Notes: a model not told the origin generated them from the sequence alone. A DNA stretch of 64,000 bases from Streptomyces stelliscabiei (GCF_014873495.1 NZ_JADBGF010000001.1:5828001-5892000), one strand, 5' to 3'; shown: positions 51,529 to 61,105, numbered from the stretch's first letter. Numbers and translations are program-made.

Positions 51529-52515
51529 TCACCCCTTCTGGTGCTGCTCGGGCAGACGGCTCTCGGGGTGCACCCACAGCACGACGTTGTCGAGATATCC
51601 GGCCGCGCCACCCTCCCGTTCGCGCCGGAAGAACTCGATGACCTCCTGGTCGGAATGGCGCAGGCTGAAGTGGGTCAGCACGAACAGGGTCTCCGGGTGC
51701 GCCTCGACCACCGGACGCAGCTCGCTCCACACGGTGTGCCCGACCTGCCGGGCCCGGGTGAGCTGTCCGTCGTCGAGGTAGGTGCACTCGGTGATGATGA
51801 CCGGGTAGTCGAACAGCCAGGGGTTGCGCGCGAACACGCTCGCGTGGGTGTCGCCGAGGAAGGCGAAGGCCGGGCGGCGGATCTCCTCGTCGACCGCGCC
51901 GGGGCCCTCCTTGCGCCGCTCGGCGATGATCCGGCCGAACTCAGCGGCCCGTCCGGCCGCGACCATCGACGCCTTCAGCTCCTCGTACTCCGGCTTCAGG
52001 ACCGTCTTCTGCTCCGCGAAGCAGTAGCCCACGCACGGCACCTTGTGCAGGCACTCGACGACCCGGACCGCGTACTCCCCGCGGCGGCCCACGGAGAACT
52101 CCGCGCCGGCGCGCACGCCGTGCAGACGGCACGCCGGAGCGCGGGACGGATCGAAGCCGGCCCCGTGGTTCAGCTCGCTCGAAGCGCGCAGGTAGGCCGC
52201 CGCGTACGGTTCGGCGGCGGCCGGCAGGTAGATGTCCACCCCCGCGTCCCTGGCGGCCAGGTAGTCGAGGTCCTTGGAGTGGTCGAGGTGGGTGTGGGTC
52301 AGGAGCACCGTCTCCACCTGCCGGCCCTCGGCCAGCCCGGCGTCGAGGGAACAGCGCAGTTCGGGGAGGTGGAAGAAGGTCTTGTCGTTCGCGCGGGAGT
52401 ACCCGGTGAGGGTCAGGCCGGTCCCGGGGACACGCCAGGTCTTCCACTGGCGGAACGGGTGACCCTGGTCGAGGCGTTGGGGGTGGGCGGGGCGGAGGTC
52501 AGGTGGGTGGGTCAT
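51529..52515 (-). CDS. Metallo-beta-lactamase-fold hydrolase, RNase Z-like
   Basis: A 328-residue protein with the HTHLDH metal motif (TVLLTHTHLDHSKD), an FLGDTH strand supplying the bridging Asp/His, and a C-terminal FVLTHFSLRH as the last metal ligand. This arrangement is that of RNase Z/ElaC-like enzymes that act on RNA or other phosphodiesters. The usual exosite arm is not obvious. GGGAG lies ten bases before the ATG at 52515. It is convergent with the exopolysaccharide operon. Its true substrate is unknown. Confidence 0.8.
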   Translation of the reverse strand: MTHPPDLRPAHPQRLDQGHPFRQWKTWRVPGTGLTLTGYSRANDKTFFHLPELRCSLDAGLAEGRQVETVLLTHTHLDHSKDLDYLAARDAGVDIYLPAAAEPYAAAYLRASSELNHGAGFDPSRAPACRLHGVRAGAEFSVGRRGEYAVRVVECLHKVPCVGYCFAEQKTVLKPEYEELKASMVAAGRAAEFGRIIAERRKEGPGAVDEEIRRPAFAFLGDTHASVFARNPWLFDYPVIITECTYLDDGQLTRARQVGHTVWSELRPVVEAHPETLFVLTHFSLRHSDQEVIEFFRREREGGAAGYLDNVVLWVHPESRLPEQHQKG

Positions 52516-52975
52516 GCAGGTTCGCTCCCTGGCCTCGTCGTCACCGACCCGCGCGTGCACGGGATTTGGCTGATCGTACGGGGCGTCGCCGAGCTGGTTG
52601 CGGCATTTTCCGTGCCCACCGCTCAGGCGTGCCAGCAGCCGGGGCGTGGCGGTAGCCCCTGCCGTGGTGGACGCCAGCTCGCGGGTCGCGGGCATCGGGC
52701 ACGGTGTGTCCCTGTGCTAGGTGCGGTGCGATTCGGTGAGCGGTACGACGGTGCGTGAGCCGCGCAGGCACCTCACCTGCTGGGCACGGTTCGTGGCCTA
52801 CGGGGACATTGGGCGGGACGTCCCCGACTCGGCCCGTGGCCGACCGTCCGGCGGCCTCGGTGACCTGTCTCTCGCCGGTACGTCCTCGCCCGGTCGCGGG
52901 CCCGACGCGTCACCGCCTGCCGTCTGTGACGGCGCGCCCACCGGGCGGGGCCGGGGGCCCGGCGCGCCCGGCGGG
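52516..52975. other. Spacer between metallohydrolase and trypco2 genes
   Basis: About 460 bases without a supported gene; Pro/Arg-rich open frames on both strands look random. No clear regulatory signal is seen. Confidence 0.4.
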
Positions 52976-53332
52976 TCAGCCGCGGGAGAGGGAACCGTCG
53001 GACGGCCCCGGGCCCGGGTGCTCGCGGGTGCCGGGCTCGTCGCGGCCCACCTCGTGGTGGTGGCCGCCGGGGCCGGGGAGGGGCTTGAGGTCGACCTGGA
53101 TGCGGTGGGTGGAGTCATGGCTCACCGAGCCGCCGAGGCGGGCCTCGACCACGCCGAGACGCAGGCCCGCGCCGCCCTCGCCGCCCCGGTGGAACTGGAC
53201 CGAGAACTCCAGGCTGACCTGCTCCACACTGAACCGCCAGTCGCTCGCCGCGCCTTCGGCCTGTGCCCTGGCCAGCTCCGCGCGGACCGTGCCGATGGCC
53301 TCCGCGAGACCGACCGGTTCGGGTTCGCCCAT
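52976..53332 (-). CDS. Trypsin-co-occurring domain 2 (trypco2) protein
   Basis: A 118-residue protein beginning MGEPEPVGLAEAIGTVRAELARAQAEG, then DWRFSVEQVSLEFSVQFHR and EARLGGSVSHDSTHRIQVDLKPL. This is the compact helix-plus-strands domain known to co-occur with trypsin-like proteases in bacterial conflict systems (GLAEAIE.vR.EL, f.v..v.lE..v). The divergent gene at 53425 is such a protease, which strengthens the call. The last 25 residues are Gly/His/Pro-rich. Trypco2 is thought to be an adaptor or signal input to the protease; this is known only from context. Confidence 0.75.
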   Translation of the reverse strand: MGEPEPVGLAEAIGTVRAELARAQAEGAASDWRFSVEQVSLEFSVQFHRGGEGGAGLRLGVVEARLGGSVSHDSTHRIQVDLKPLPGPGGHHHEVGRDEPGTREHPGPGPSDGSLSRG

Positions 53333-53424
53333 GTCAACATCCCGTCGTCTTCCCCTGATCGGCCGATCCGAGTTGGTTACAGAGTCTAGGGACGCACCAT
53401 GCCTCGCGCGTAGTGTGAGGCGGC

Positions 53425-54762
53425 ATGGGGGAATTGCGTGCGGACTGGAGGCTCAGGCTGCGGCGCGGGGGCGCGCACGGACCCATCTGCGGCGCCGGCG
53501 TGCTCGTCGATGAGCGGACGGCGCTGACCTGCGCACACGTGGTGCGCGATCCGAACGCCGTGATGTGGCTGGAGTTCGCCGAGAACGCCGACCTCGAACC
53601 GGTGTCCGCGCGCGTCGCGCCAGGTGGCTGGCTGCCCGACGTCCCCGTAGGCGGTGAGGACGTCGCCGTGCTCCGGCTGGACAGCCCGCGGCCCCGGGCG
53701 CGACCCGCCCGGCTGGAGCCCGCGCTGTGGGGCGGGGCGGAGGTGTCCGCCACCGGCTACGCGGAGGGCTTCGACGACGGCATGTCCCTGTGGGGCCGGA
53801 TCGGCGGGGTCAGTGGTGAGCGGGTGCAACTGGACGCCGTCACCAAGGCCGAAGTGGTGCGCAAGGGTTTCAGCGGCGCCGCCGTGTGCACCCGGCCCGG
53901 CGAGGGGCGCCCCGTGCGCGTGGTCGGACTGATCGTCAGCTGGCGGGGTGACATGGGGGAGTTGCTGCCCGAGAACAACCGGCTCGCCTTCTCGTATCTG
54001 ATCCCCGTCGAGCGCATCGCGGAACTCTCGCCCGTGATCAAGGAGTTGAGCGGCCCGCACGCCTGGGACCACGACTTCGAGGAGCGGCTGGCCCGCTGGT
54101 TCGACGACCCCGACGAGGAGCCGGTGAAGATCACCGTGGTGCCTGCGGGCAGCGGCAAGGAACGTTCCCTGGGGCATCTGGCGCACCGGGCCTCCCTCGT
54201 CCACCGCGGCGGTGTGTCCGGCAGACCGGACCTCGCCGATCACGCCCTGGGCCACATCGCGTTCCCGCCCGGCCAGTACCTGGCGTACTGGGACTGGCTG
54301 CTCGGCACCCGGTCCCGGCCCGCGCGGACGGCCGCCCCGGTGCCCGGCGGCCCGGTCACCGTCCTCGTCGACGGCCTCGACGAGGAGCCGGAACCGGTGC
54401 CGCTGATCGAACTCCTCGTCCGATTACGGTCGTTCGGCTTCCGGCTGCTGCTGGTCTTCCGGCACGAGGGCGGCACCGGCTGGACCGCCGCCCGCGACCG
54501 GCTCCTCGCCCCCGCGCTCCTCGCCCACGCGGACACGCTCCTGGCGCGGCTGGCGGGGGCGGAGTTCAGTCGCGCGGTCCGGCACGGCGTCGTCGGCAGC
54601 GCCTCCCTCGGCTCGATGACCGAGACGGCCGACCGGCGCCGGGCCGAGCGCCGCCTGATCGACGAGACCACGGGCCAGGACCCGCAGTGGCGGCTCGCCC
54701 GGCTGCGCGAACTGATCAGAACCCTGCGTGCGGACCTGCGGCGCTCCGGGGACACGACATGA
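53425..54762 (+). CDS. Trypsin-like protease fused to a degenerate STAND/NACHT-like module
   Basis: A 445-residue protein with no signal peptide. The protease is complete: His38 in TCAHVV, Asp79 in GEDVAVLRL, Ser150 in GFSGAAV. After it comes VVPAGSGKERSLG (239-251), a Walker A-like loop that lacks the usual Ser/Thr, and then VTVLVDGLDE (311-320), a NACHT/STAND-style Walker B. The module stops soon after; the C-terminal helices and sensor repeats of full STAND proteins are missing. The stop overlaps the PknG-like start (ATGA). Intracellular trypsin-STAND proteins are known in bacterial defence. Confidence 0.75.
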   Translation: MGELRADWRLRLRRGGAHGPICGAGVLVDERTALTCAHVVRDPNAVMWLEFAENADLEPVSARVAPGGWLPDVPVGGEDVAVLRLDSPRPRARPARLEPALWGGAEVSATGYAEGFDDGMSLWGRIGGVSGERVQLDAVTKAEVVRKGFSGAAVCTRPGEGRPVRVVGLIVSWRGDMGELLPENNRLAFSYLIPVERIAELSPVIKELSGPHAWDHDFEERLARWFDDPDEEPVKITVVPAGSGKERSLGHLAHRASLVHRGGVSGRPDLADHALGHIAFPPGQYLAYWDWLLGTRSRPARTAAPVPGGPVTVLVDGLDEEPEPVPLIELLVRLRSFGFRLLLVFRHEGGTGWTAARDRLLAPALLAHADTLLARLAGAEFSRAVRHGVVGSASLGSMTETADRRRAERRLIDETTGQDPQWRLARLRELIRTLRADLRRSGDTT

Positions 54763-57275
54763 GGCCCGGGACGGGGGCGGGCGCGGGGCCCGAGCCGGTG
54801 GCGGGCACGGAGCTTGAGCAGCAGGCGGGTACGGGGTCCGCTTCCGGCCCCGGTACGGGTTCCGCCCCGCCGTCCCCGCCGCCCGTCCCGTCCGCGTCCC
54901 CCGCCTCGACCACCCCACCAACTCCGCCCACCCCGCCCACCCCACCCACCCCGACGCCGGACGGCGAGCGCGTGACCCCCTGTCCGCACCGCCGCTTCAC
55001 CGGCGCCCCCTGCGGCGGCACCGTGCTGCCCACCGGGTACTGCGCCGTGTGCGGGCGGGCGCAGGACGGCCCCCGGCTGCCCGCCCTGCCCGAGGACCCG
55101 CGCGAGTTCGGCCCCGCCGAGCTGCTCGCGCTGCCCGAGCGGGCGCCGCGCCCCGCGCAGGAACGCCTCATCCACCCCCAGGCACCGCTCCGGGTCCGGA
55201 TGGGCTGCTCGTCCCCCGAGTGCGGCATCACCTTCGCGCCGCCCTACACCGTGGGCCGGGTGCCGGTCGAGGGGTTCTGCCCGGCCTGCGGCGTGCCCTA
55301 CTCCTACCGGCCCGAACTCGCCGAAGGAGACGTGCTGCGCGACCAGTACCGGATCATGGGGCCCATCGCGCACGGCGGCCAGGGCTGGGTCTATCTCGCC
55401 GAGGACACCCACCTCGGTGACGTGGTCGCCGTCAAGGGCATGCTCAACCGCTACGAGCAGGACGGTGCCCGGCTCGCCGACGTCGAACGCCGCAACCTCG
55501 TCGCCATCCGCCACCCCCGTATCGTCCAGATCCGCGACTTCGTCGCCCGGCGCGACGACACCGGGCAGGTCACCGGCGGCCACATCGTCATGGACGACGT
55601 CGGCGACGGCACCCTGGAGAAGGTCGTCAAGGAGACCCGGCGCGGGGAGTCGGTCCTCGACATCGAGCACGTCGCCGCGTACGGCTGCCAGATCCTCGAA
55701 GCCTTCGTCCATCTGCACGCCGGCGGCGAACGGGTCTTCGTGTACGGGGACATGAAGCCCTCGAACGTCGTGCACCACGGGGACGGTGTCAAGGTCATCG
55801 ACCTCGGCGGGATGCGGGAACAGGGCCAGAGCCAGCCGCCCGCCCATGTCACGCCCGACTACATGGCGCCCGAGACGGCGTTCGCGCCCATGCCCACCAC
55901 CGCCCACGACCTGCACACCGTCGGCGTCACCCTGCGGGAACTCGCCGGCTGGGCCGTCGACGAGGTGCCCGGCCTCGGCACCGCCTCCTTCTGGGGCGTC
56001 GTCGACCGCGCCACCCGCGCCGACCCCGGCCTGCGCTTCGCCGACGCCCGGGAGATGACGGGCCAACTGCGGGGCGCCCTGCGGGAGATCCGGGCCCTGC
56101 GCGGCAAGAGCGACCCGCCCGAACCCTCCGACTACTTCTGGCCGTCCCCGCAGCTGCTCGGCGCCCGGCTCGGCACCGTTCCCGGCATCGAACACTGGCT
56201 GGAACGCCCCCGGCGCGACCGCTACGACCCGCCGCTCGCCCCCGCCCTCGACCTCGGCGCGCCCACCCCCACCGAGATCGCCCGCCGGCTGCCGGTGCCC
56301 AGGCGCTACCCGGGCGACCCGCAGACCACCCGGTTCGAGGTGAGCAGCGGCTACGACCCGGGGCGCCTCCTCGACCAGGAGGACGGCAAGCCGCCCTCGG
56401 TGGAGATCCGCCTGCACAACGTGCGGGTCCTGCTGGGCCGCAACTCGCGGGACGACCTGGAGCGTGCCCAGGAGGAACTCGACACCGCCGACTCCCTGCC
56501 GGGCCCGTCCGCCGTGCGCCGGTGGCGGCTGGAGTGGCACCGCGCCCTGGTCGCGCTGCGCCGCGCCGACCTCGACGGCGACCCGCGCCAGATCGCCGAG
56601 GCCAAGCGCCACTTCACGAAGGTCCGCCTCGAACTGCCCGGCGAGTACGCCCCCAAGCTGGCCCTCGCCTACTGCGGCGAACGGCTCGGCGACGACACGG
56701 CCGGGCCCACCGCCAAGGAGCTGTACGAGGCCGTGTTCGCCCGCAACCCCGCGCACGGTGGCGCCGCCCTGGGCCTCGCCCGGCTCGCCCTGCGCGCGGG
56801 CGACCGGCGGGCCGCACTCGACGTCCTCGGCCGGGTCCGCCCCGGCACCCTGGACCACACCGTCACCCGGATCGCCTCCTTACGGATCCGCGCGGCCCGG
56901 CTGCCCCGGGACACCGCGCCGCTGCCCGAGCCCAGCGAGGTCGACGCGGCGCTGGCCGAACTGCGCGACCTCGTACGCCGGGAGCCCGGCGCCGGCGTGC
57001 CGGGCCTGTCCGAGGACGAGGCGCTGCGCCTGAGCACCGAACTGCACGAGTGGCAACTGGACGCCCTCTACAGCCGCGACGACCGCCCCGGCCCCCGGGG
57101 CGGTGGCCGGCTCGACCCCCGGGGGCTGCGGCGGCTGAGCGCGCAGGAGCGCCGGCTGCGCGAACGGATCGAGTCCCACTACCGCCAACTGGCCGCCCGG
57201 TACGCCGGATCGGCCGCCACCCACGAACATCTCGTGGACCTTCTGCAGGCGGTCCGGCCACAGACGGTGGTGTGA
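54759..57275 (+). CDS. PknG-like serine/threonine protein kinase
   Basis: An 838-residue protein. The Gly/Pro-rich head is followed by two Cys-rich elements (CPHRRFTGAPCGG with CAVCG, then CSSPECG with CPACG) that resemble the rubredoxin-like zinc region of PknG. The kinase has a Gly loop GGQGWVYLAED (about 206), Lys in VVAVKGM (about 225), the catalytic GDMKPSN (about 331) and DLGG in place of DFG. The C-terminal 350 residues are TPR-like. PknG senses amino-acid state and regulates glutamate metabolism in mycobacteria. Start overlaps the protease stop by four bases. Confidence 0.85.
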   Translation: MRPGTGAGAGPEPVAGTELEQQAGTGSASGPGTGSAPPSPPPVPSASPASTTPPTPPTPPTPPTPTPDGERVTPCPHRRFTGAPCGGTVLPTGYCAVCGRAQDGPRLPALPEDPREFGPAELLALPERAPRPAQERLIHPQAPLRVRMGCSSPECGITFAPPYTVGRVPVEGFCPACGVPYSYRPELAEGDVLRDQYRIMGPIAHGGQGWVYLAEDTHLGDVVAVKGMLNRYEQDGARLADVERRNLVAIRHPRIVQIRDFVARRDDTGQVTGGHIVMDDVGDGTLEKVVKETRRGESVLDIEHVAAYGCQILEAFVHLHAGGERVFVYGDMKPSNVVHHGDGVKVIDLGGMREQGQSQPPAHVTPDYMAPETAFAPMPTTAHDLHTVGVTLRELAGWAVDEVPGLGTASFWGVVDRATRADPGLRFADAREMTGQLRGALREIRALRGKSDPPEPSDYFWPSPQLLGARLGTVPGIEHWLERPRRDRYDPPLAPALDLGAPTPTEIARRLPVPRRYPGDPQTTRFEVSSGYDPGRLLDQEDGKPPSVEIRLHNVRVLLGRNSRDDLERAQEELDTADSLPGPSAVRRWRLEWHRALVALRRADLDGDPRQIAEAKRHFTKVRLELPGEYAPKLALAYCGERLGDDTAGPTAKELYEAVFARNPAHGGAALGLARLALRAGDRRAALDVLGRVRPGTLDHTVTRIASLRIRAARLPRDTAPLPEPSEVDAALAELRDLVRREPGAGVPGLSEDEALRLSTELHEWQLDALYSRDDRPGPRGGGRLDPRGLRRLSAQERRLRERIESHYRQLAARYAGSAATHEHLVDLLQAVRPQTVV

Positions 57276-57309
57276 GTACCGGCGGGTATCGGCGAACGGG
57301 GAAGGAACG

Positions 57310-58758
57310 GTGACGCACGACATGAGCAGGCATCCGGGCCGGCGCGCGGGCCGGCACCTGAACGGGCGGACGGGTGGTGGGGCCCGGCCGGCGCAGCCGG
57401 ACATCCGGTTGCGGGTCGACCTCGGCGGTGATCTGCGACCGCACCGCAGCGCGAAGATCGAGGCGCATCTGCGCGTCGACGTGAGCGCCGGCGGCGCACC
57501 CACCGAGCTGCCCGCGATCGAACTCGCCGTGATCATCGCGGTCGACGTGGCCGAGCCGCTCCGGGCGGCCGTCCGGCACGCCCTGCCGGCCGCGCTGCGC
57601 GCCCTGCCCGACGGCATCTCCTTCACCGTCCTCGGCGCCGGCCCCGAACCCGTCCGGTGCCATCCCGGGGGTGACACCGAGTGGGCCGTCGCCGACGACA
57701 GCGAGAGACGCCGGGCCGCCTTCGCCACGGGCGCGATCCCGCTGCACCGGGACGGCCCGCGCCCCGCCGGATACGCGGCCTGGGCGGCCCGAGCACGCGC
57801 CCTGCTCGCCGCCCGTCCCCTGTCCGTACGTCATCTGCTGCTGATCACCGACGGCAGCAGCGCCCCCGGCGAGACCCGGCTGGAGGAGGAACTCGACGCC
57901 TGCGCGGGCCACTTCACCTGCGACGTCCTCGCCGTGGGCGTGGACTGGTCCCCCGGACCGCTGCTGACGCTGGCCGAACGGCTGCACGGCACCGCCGAGT
58001 TCGTGGACGACGGCCTCGGTACGGCCATCACCGCCGCGATCCGGCGGCTGCGCCGGGTGCACGCCCCCCAGCTGCCGATCGTGGTGACCGTACGGCCCAC
58101 GGTGCGCCAGGTCGCGCTGAACGAGAAGGCACCCCGGCCGCACCGCCTCGGCGGGCTGCCCCAGCCCGGCCTGCCGCACCGGTGGAGCTTTCCGACGTAC
58201 CAGTGGGAGGAGGGCGGCCGCGACTACCTCCTCACCCTCGTCGCCGACGCCGACGCCGACCCGCTGGAGACGTATCTGCAGTTCGCCATGGTCTCCGTCG
58301 GCGATGTGCACGCGGCCGTCACCGCCCGCTGGCACCGCCCCGAACTCCCGCCGCCCGACCTGTCGGCGGGCGCCGCCGGTGTGCGCGACCAGAAGTCGAC
58401 CACCGTGATGCGGGAGGCCCTGCGCCGGGGGCTCGTCGCCCTCGGGGAGGAGCGACGGAAGGCCGCCGAGGGGCATCTGGGACGGGCGGCGCGGCTGGCG
58501 GACCGGCTGGGCACGGACTGGGTGCTGGACGAGATCCGCGCGGTCGCCGACATCGAGGACGCGCCCGCGGGCCTGGTCCGGCTGCGGCACGCCGTCGACG
58601 CCGACACGCTCGGGCCGATGATCCTGCGCGCCGGATCCCGTCCCGTGCCCGTGACCCCCACCGCCGGTCCGCTGCCGGGCCCGCGCTGCGTCAGGTGCGC
58701 CACCCGGGCCGGGGCCGAGGCCCGCCACTGCATCGTCTGCGGGCAGGAGCTGCTGTGA
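57310..58758 (+). CDS. von Willebrand factor A-like protein with a zinc-ribbon tail
   Basis: A 482-residue protein from GTG 57310 (GAAGGAA upstream). The vWA-like domain covers about 60-250: AVIIAVDVAEPLRA holds the place of the MIDAS DxSxS but without both serines, and LLLITDGSSAP supplies the second metal Asp. A beta-rich middle follows, and the C-terminus is a CVRC...CIVC zinc ribbon. It is an intracellular scaffold or metal-ion sensor placed between the PknG-like kinase and a membrane protein; a linking role is inferred. Its stop overlaps the next GTG start. Confidence 0.78.
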   Translation: MTHDMSRHPGRRAGRHLNGRTGGGARPAQPDIRLRVDLGGDLRPHRSAKIEAHLRVDVSAGGAPTELPAIELAVIIAVDVAEPLRAAVRHALPAALRALPDGISFTVLGAGPEPVRCHPGGDTEWAVADDSERRRAAFATGAIPLHRDGPRPAGYAAWAARARALLAARPLSVRHLLLITDGSSAPGETRLEEELDACAGHFTCDVLAVGVDWSPGPLLTLAERLHGTAEFVDDGLGTAITAAIRRLRRVHAPQLPIVVTVRPTVRQVALNEKAPRPHRLGGLPQPGLPHRWSFPTYQWEEGGRDYLLTLVADADADPLETYLQFAMVSVGDVHAAVTARWHRPELPPPDLSAGAAGVRDQKSTTVMREALRRGLVALGEERRKAAEGHLGRAARLADRLGTDWVLDEIRAVADIEDAPAGLVRLRHAVDADTLGPMILRAGSRPVPVTPTAGPLPGPRCVRCATRAGAEARHCIVCGQELL

Positions 58759-59834
58759 CCACCGGACACCCCCGCCACCCCCCGCGCTCCTCGTACGCCC
58801 CGCGTTCCTCTTACGTTCCACGCTTGCGCTTCGCGCCGTACTCCCTCGGCGCCTTCTGGCGTGCGCGGTTGCGCGGACGGCGCACGCGCTGGCTGCTGGA
58901 GGCGCATCTGCTGGTCCTGACCGTGTGCGCGCTCGTGGCGGCCGGCGCCCTGTTCGTGTCCTGCCGGCAGGTCCAGGGCGGCGCGCAGACGCTCGCCGGC
59001 GAGGAGGCGCCGGCGGTGCAGGGGCTCGCCGCCGCCCGGCTCGCGGTCCTGCGCGCCGACCACGAAGCCCGGCAGCTGGTCGACTCGAAGCTCGCCGCCG
59101 TCGCGGGCACGGGCGAGGCCTACCGGACCCAGCTCTCCGCCGCCGACCAGGGACTGTCCCGGATCGCGGACCGCACGGACCAGGATCTCGGTACCGTCAA
59201 CGGTCTGCTCGCCACCTACGGCAACTCCCTCAACCTCGGTACCGCCATGTACCGCGACCAGCCCCTCATGAGCAAACAGAAGCTCGCCGAGGCGCACTCG
59301 CTGCTCGTCCGGCAGGGCGTGGGACTCGTACCCCGCCTCGACGCGATCCAGCGGATCCAGACGCGGCACGCGGAGGTCACCGCCACCGAGGGGTGGCTGC
59401 AGCGCAGCGGCTGGTGGCTCGCCGAACTCGCCCTGCTGGCACTGGCGCTGTCCCTGCTGTCCGCGCTGTTCGTGCTGCGCGACCGCTGCGGCCGCGACTG
59501 GAACCCGTACCTGCTCGCGGCCTTCGCCCTGACCGTGCTGCTCGGGATCGTGCCGCTGCTGACGATGTCCTCCGCGCAGGCCGACCTGGACCGTGTGGCC
59601 GGGAACCTGCGGGAGATCACCGAGGTCTCCCGGCAGCAGGACCAGGGAGGGAAGTGGGAGGGGTACCAGCAGACCGTCGCGAAGCGGTCCGAGGACGTCC
59701 GGGACGTCCTGGCCGACGACACCTGGACCGAGCGGGTCCACCAGGGCACCCTGACCGGCGGTCTGCTGCTCGTCGTCCTGCCCGTGGTGGGACTCGGACT
59801 CCGGCTCGACAGCGACTACTGGAGGCGACGGTGA
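58755..59834 (+). CDS. Four-helix membrane protein, GlnX-like
   Basis: A 359-residue protein from GTG 58755. The first helix is at about 42-65, then an extracytoplasmic helical region of about 150 residues (SAADQGLSRIADRTDQDLGTV, YRDQPLMSKQKLAEAH), helices 2 and 3 (WLAELALLALALSLLSALFV and LLAAFALTVLLGIVPLLT), a second outer region and a fourth helix near the end (GGLLLVVLPVVGLGL). This resembles mycobacterial GlnX, a four-TM protein with an outer four-helix domain that passes a signal from the binding protein GlnH to PknG. Start and stop overlap with neighbours by four bases. Confidence 0.7.
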   Translation: MTTGHPRHPPRSSYAPRSSYVPRLRFAPYSLGAFWRARLRGRRTRWLLEAHLLVLTVCALVAAGALFVSCRQVQGGAQTLAGEEAPAVQGLAAARLAVLRADHEARQLVDSKLAAVAGTGEAYRTQLSAADQGLSRIADRTDQDLGTVNGLLATYGNSLNLGTAMYRDQPLMSKQKLAEAHSLLVRQGVGLVPRLDAIQRIQTRHAEVTATEGWLQRSGWWLAELALLALALSLLSALFVLRDRCGRDWNPYLLAAFALTVLLGIVPLLTMSSAQADLDRVAGNLREITEVSRQQDQGGKWEGYQQTVAKRSEDVRDVLADDTWTERVHQGTLTGGLLLVVLPVVGLGLRLDSDYWRRR

Positions 59835-61081
59835 CCCGGCGGTTCAAGGTGCTGGTGCTGCTGGTGGCGCTGCTGCTGGTCTCCGCCGGCAGCATGGTGG
59901 CGGTCTGGTCGCAGCGGGAGGACGAGCCGGTCACCGTCCTGGGGCCGTGGACCGGCGAACAGGGCGAGCAGTTCGAGGACCTGCTGCGGGGCTTCGGCAT
60001 CCGCTTCGAGTACCAGGGCACCGCCGCCCAGCGCGAGGTGCTGCTGTCCAAGGTGCAGTCGGGGGAGCCCCCCGACATCGCGATCATGCCGGGCGTCGGC
60101 GAACTCGCCGAGTACGCCGCCCAGGACCGCCTCAAGCCGTTGAACGGCCTCTACGCCGAGGAGGAGTACGGGGCCCCGTGGCAGCCGGTGAACAAGCCCT
60201 CGCAGAAGGCGTACTGGGTGCCGGTCAAGGCGGACCTCAAGAGCATCGTCTGGTACCGCGAGGGCGAGCGCCCGGCCGGTTCGCCCGCCCCGCTGACCAG
60301 TTGGTGCATCGGGATGGGGGACGACGGGGCGTCCGGCTGGCCCGGCAGCGACTGGATCGAGGACCTCGTGCTGCAACGCGAGGGTCCGGACGTCTACGGC
60401 AGGTGGGCGCTCGGCGACCGCACCGCGCGCTGGACCGGGAAGGCGGTGCGGGGCGCGTGGGACGCGTGGGCCGGGCTGCTCCGGCAGGACGAGAGGGCGG
60501 CCAAGCGGGCCCTGCTCACCGACCACCGGGGCGAACCCGACGGGTACGGCCTGCTCTTCGACGGCCCGAAGGGGTGCGCGCTGGAGCACCAGGGCTCTTT
60601 CGCCCGCTCCTTCTACCGGGACGAGCGGCGCCGGGCGGGTCTGATGGATTCCGCCCCCCTGCTGCCCGGTGGCGGCTACCGGGTCCGGGCCCACGAGGTG
60701 ACCGGTGACTTCGCCGCGCTCTTCAGCGACCGCCCCGAGGCCCGGGACCTGATCGAACGGCTGGCCTCGCGGGAGGGCCAGCAGGAATGGGCCGACTCCG
60801 CGGACGTCTTCTCGGCGAACCGCCGGGTGCGACAGCGCGACCGCCTTGTCGAGCGGCAGATCGCCGACCGCCTCACCGGCCCGGACCCCCGCTGCCTCGA
60901 CGCCTCCGACGTCATGCCCCCCGCCGTCCGCGACGCCTTCTACGAGGCCGTCCTCCTGACCATCGCCCGCGCGGCGGCCGACGAGAACATCGACGTACCG
61001 GGCCTGTTGAGAGACGTACAGAAGGTGGCGGACAGCCGCACCGACCGGCGACCGGCTCTGCGGAGGGTGTGCAGTACGTAG
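59831..61081 (+). CDS. Extracytoplasmic solute-binding protein of a sensory module
   Basis: A 416-residue protein with an uncleaved or cleaved N-terminal signal (VLVLLVALLLVSAGSMVAVW) and no lipobox Cys. The mature part has a family-1 binding-protein pattern: VTVLGPWTGEQGEQFEDLL, then KVQSGEPPDIAIMPGVGELAEYA and YWVPVKADLKSIVWY. There is no ABC permease or ATPase next to it. It ends the PknG operon, in the place of mycobacterial GlnH, so it probably reports an extracellular ligand to the four-TM protein. The ligand cannot be read from sequence. Confidence 0.78.
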   Translation: MTRRFKVLVLLVALLLVSAGSMVAVWSQREDEPVTVLGPWTGEQGEQFEDLLRGFGIRFEYQGTAAQREVLLSKVQSGEPPDIAIMPGVGELAEYAAQDRLKPLNGLYAEEEYGAPWQPVNKPSQKAYWVPVKADLKSIVWYREGERPAGSPAPLTSWCIGMGDDGASGWPGSDWIEDLVLQREGPDVYGRWALGDRTARWTGKAVRGAWDAWAGLLRQDERAAKRALLTDHRGEPDGYGLLFDGPKGCALEHQGSFARSFYRDERRRAGLMDSAPLLPGGGYRVRAHEVTGDFAALFSDRPEARDLIERLASREGQQEWADSADVFSANRRVRQRDRLVERQIADRLTGPDPRCLDASDVMPPAVRDAFYEAVLLTIARAAADENIDVPGLLRDVQKVADSRTDRRPALRRVCST

Positions 61082-61105
61082 TCGGGGGGCGGCAGCGGGA
61101 CGCGG

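Noticed and set aside
48975..51611. 878-codon open frame on the minus strand
   Set aside because: It is antisense to the second beta-helix gene and UDP-glucose dehydrogenase, both with clear motifs; its translation is low-complexity Gly/Val/Arg/Asp.
54240..56858. 872-codon open frame on the minus strand
   Set aside because: Antisense to the protease and PknG-like kinase; composition is typical of shadow frames in high-GC DNA.
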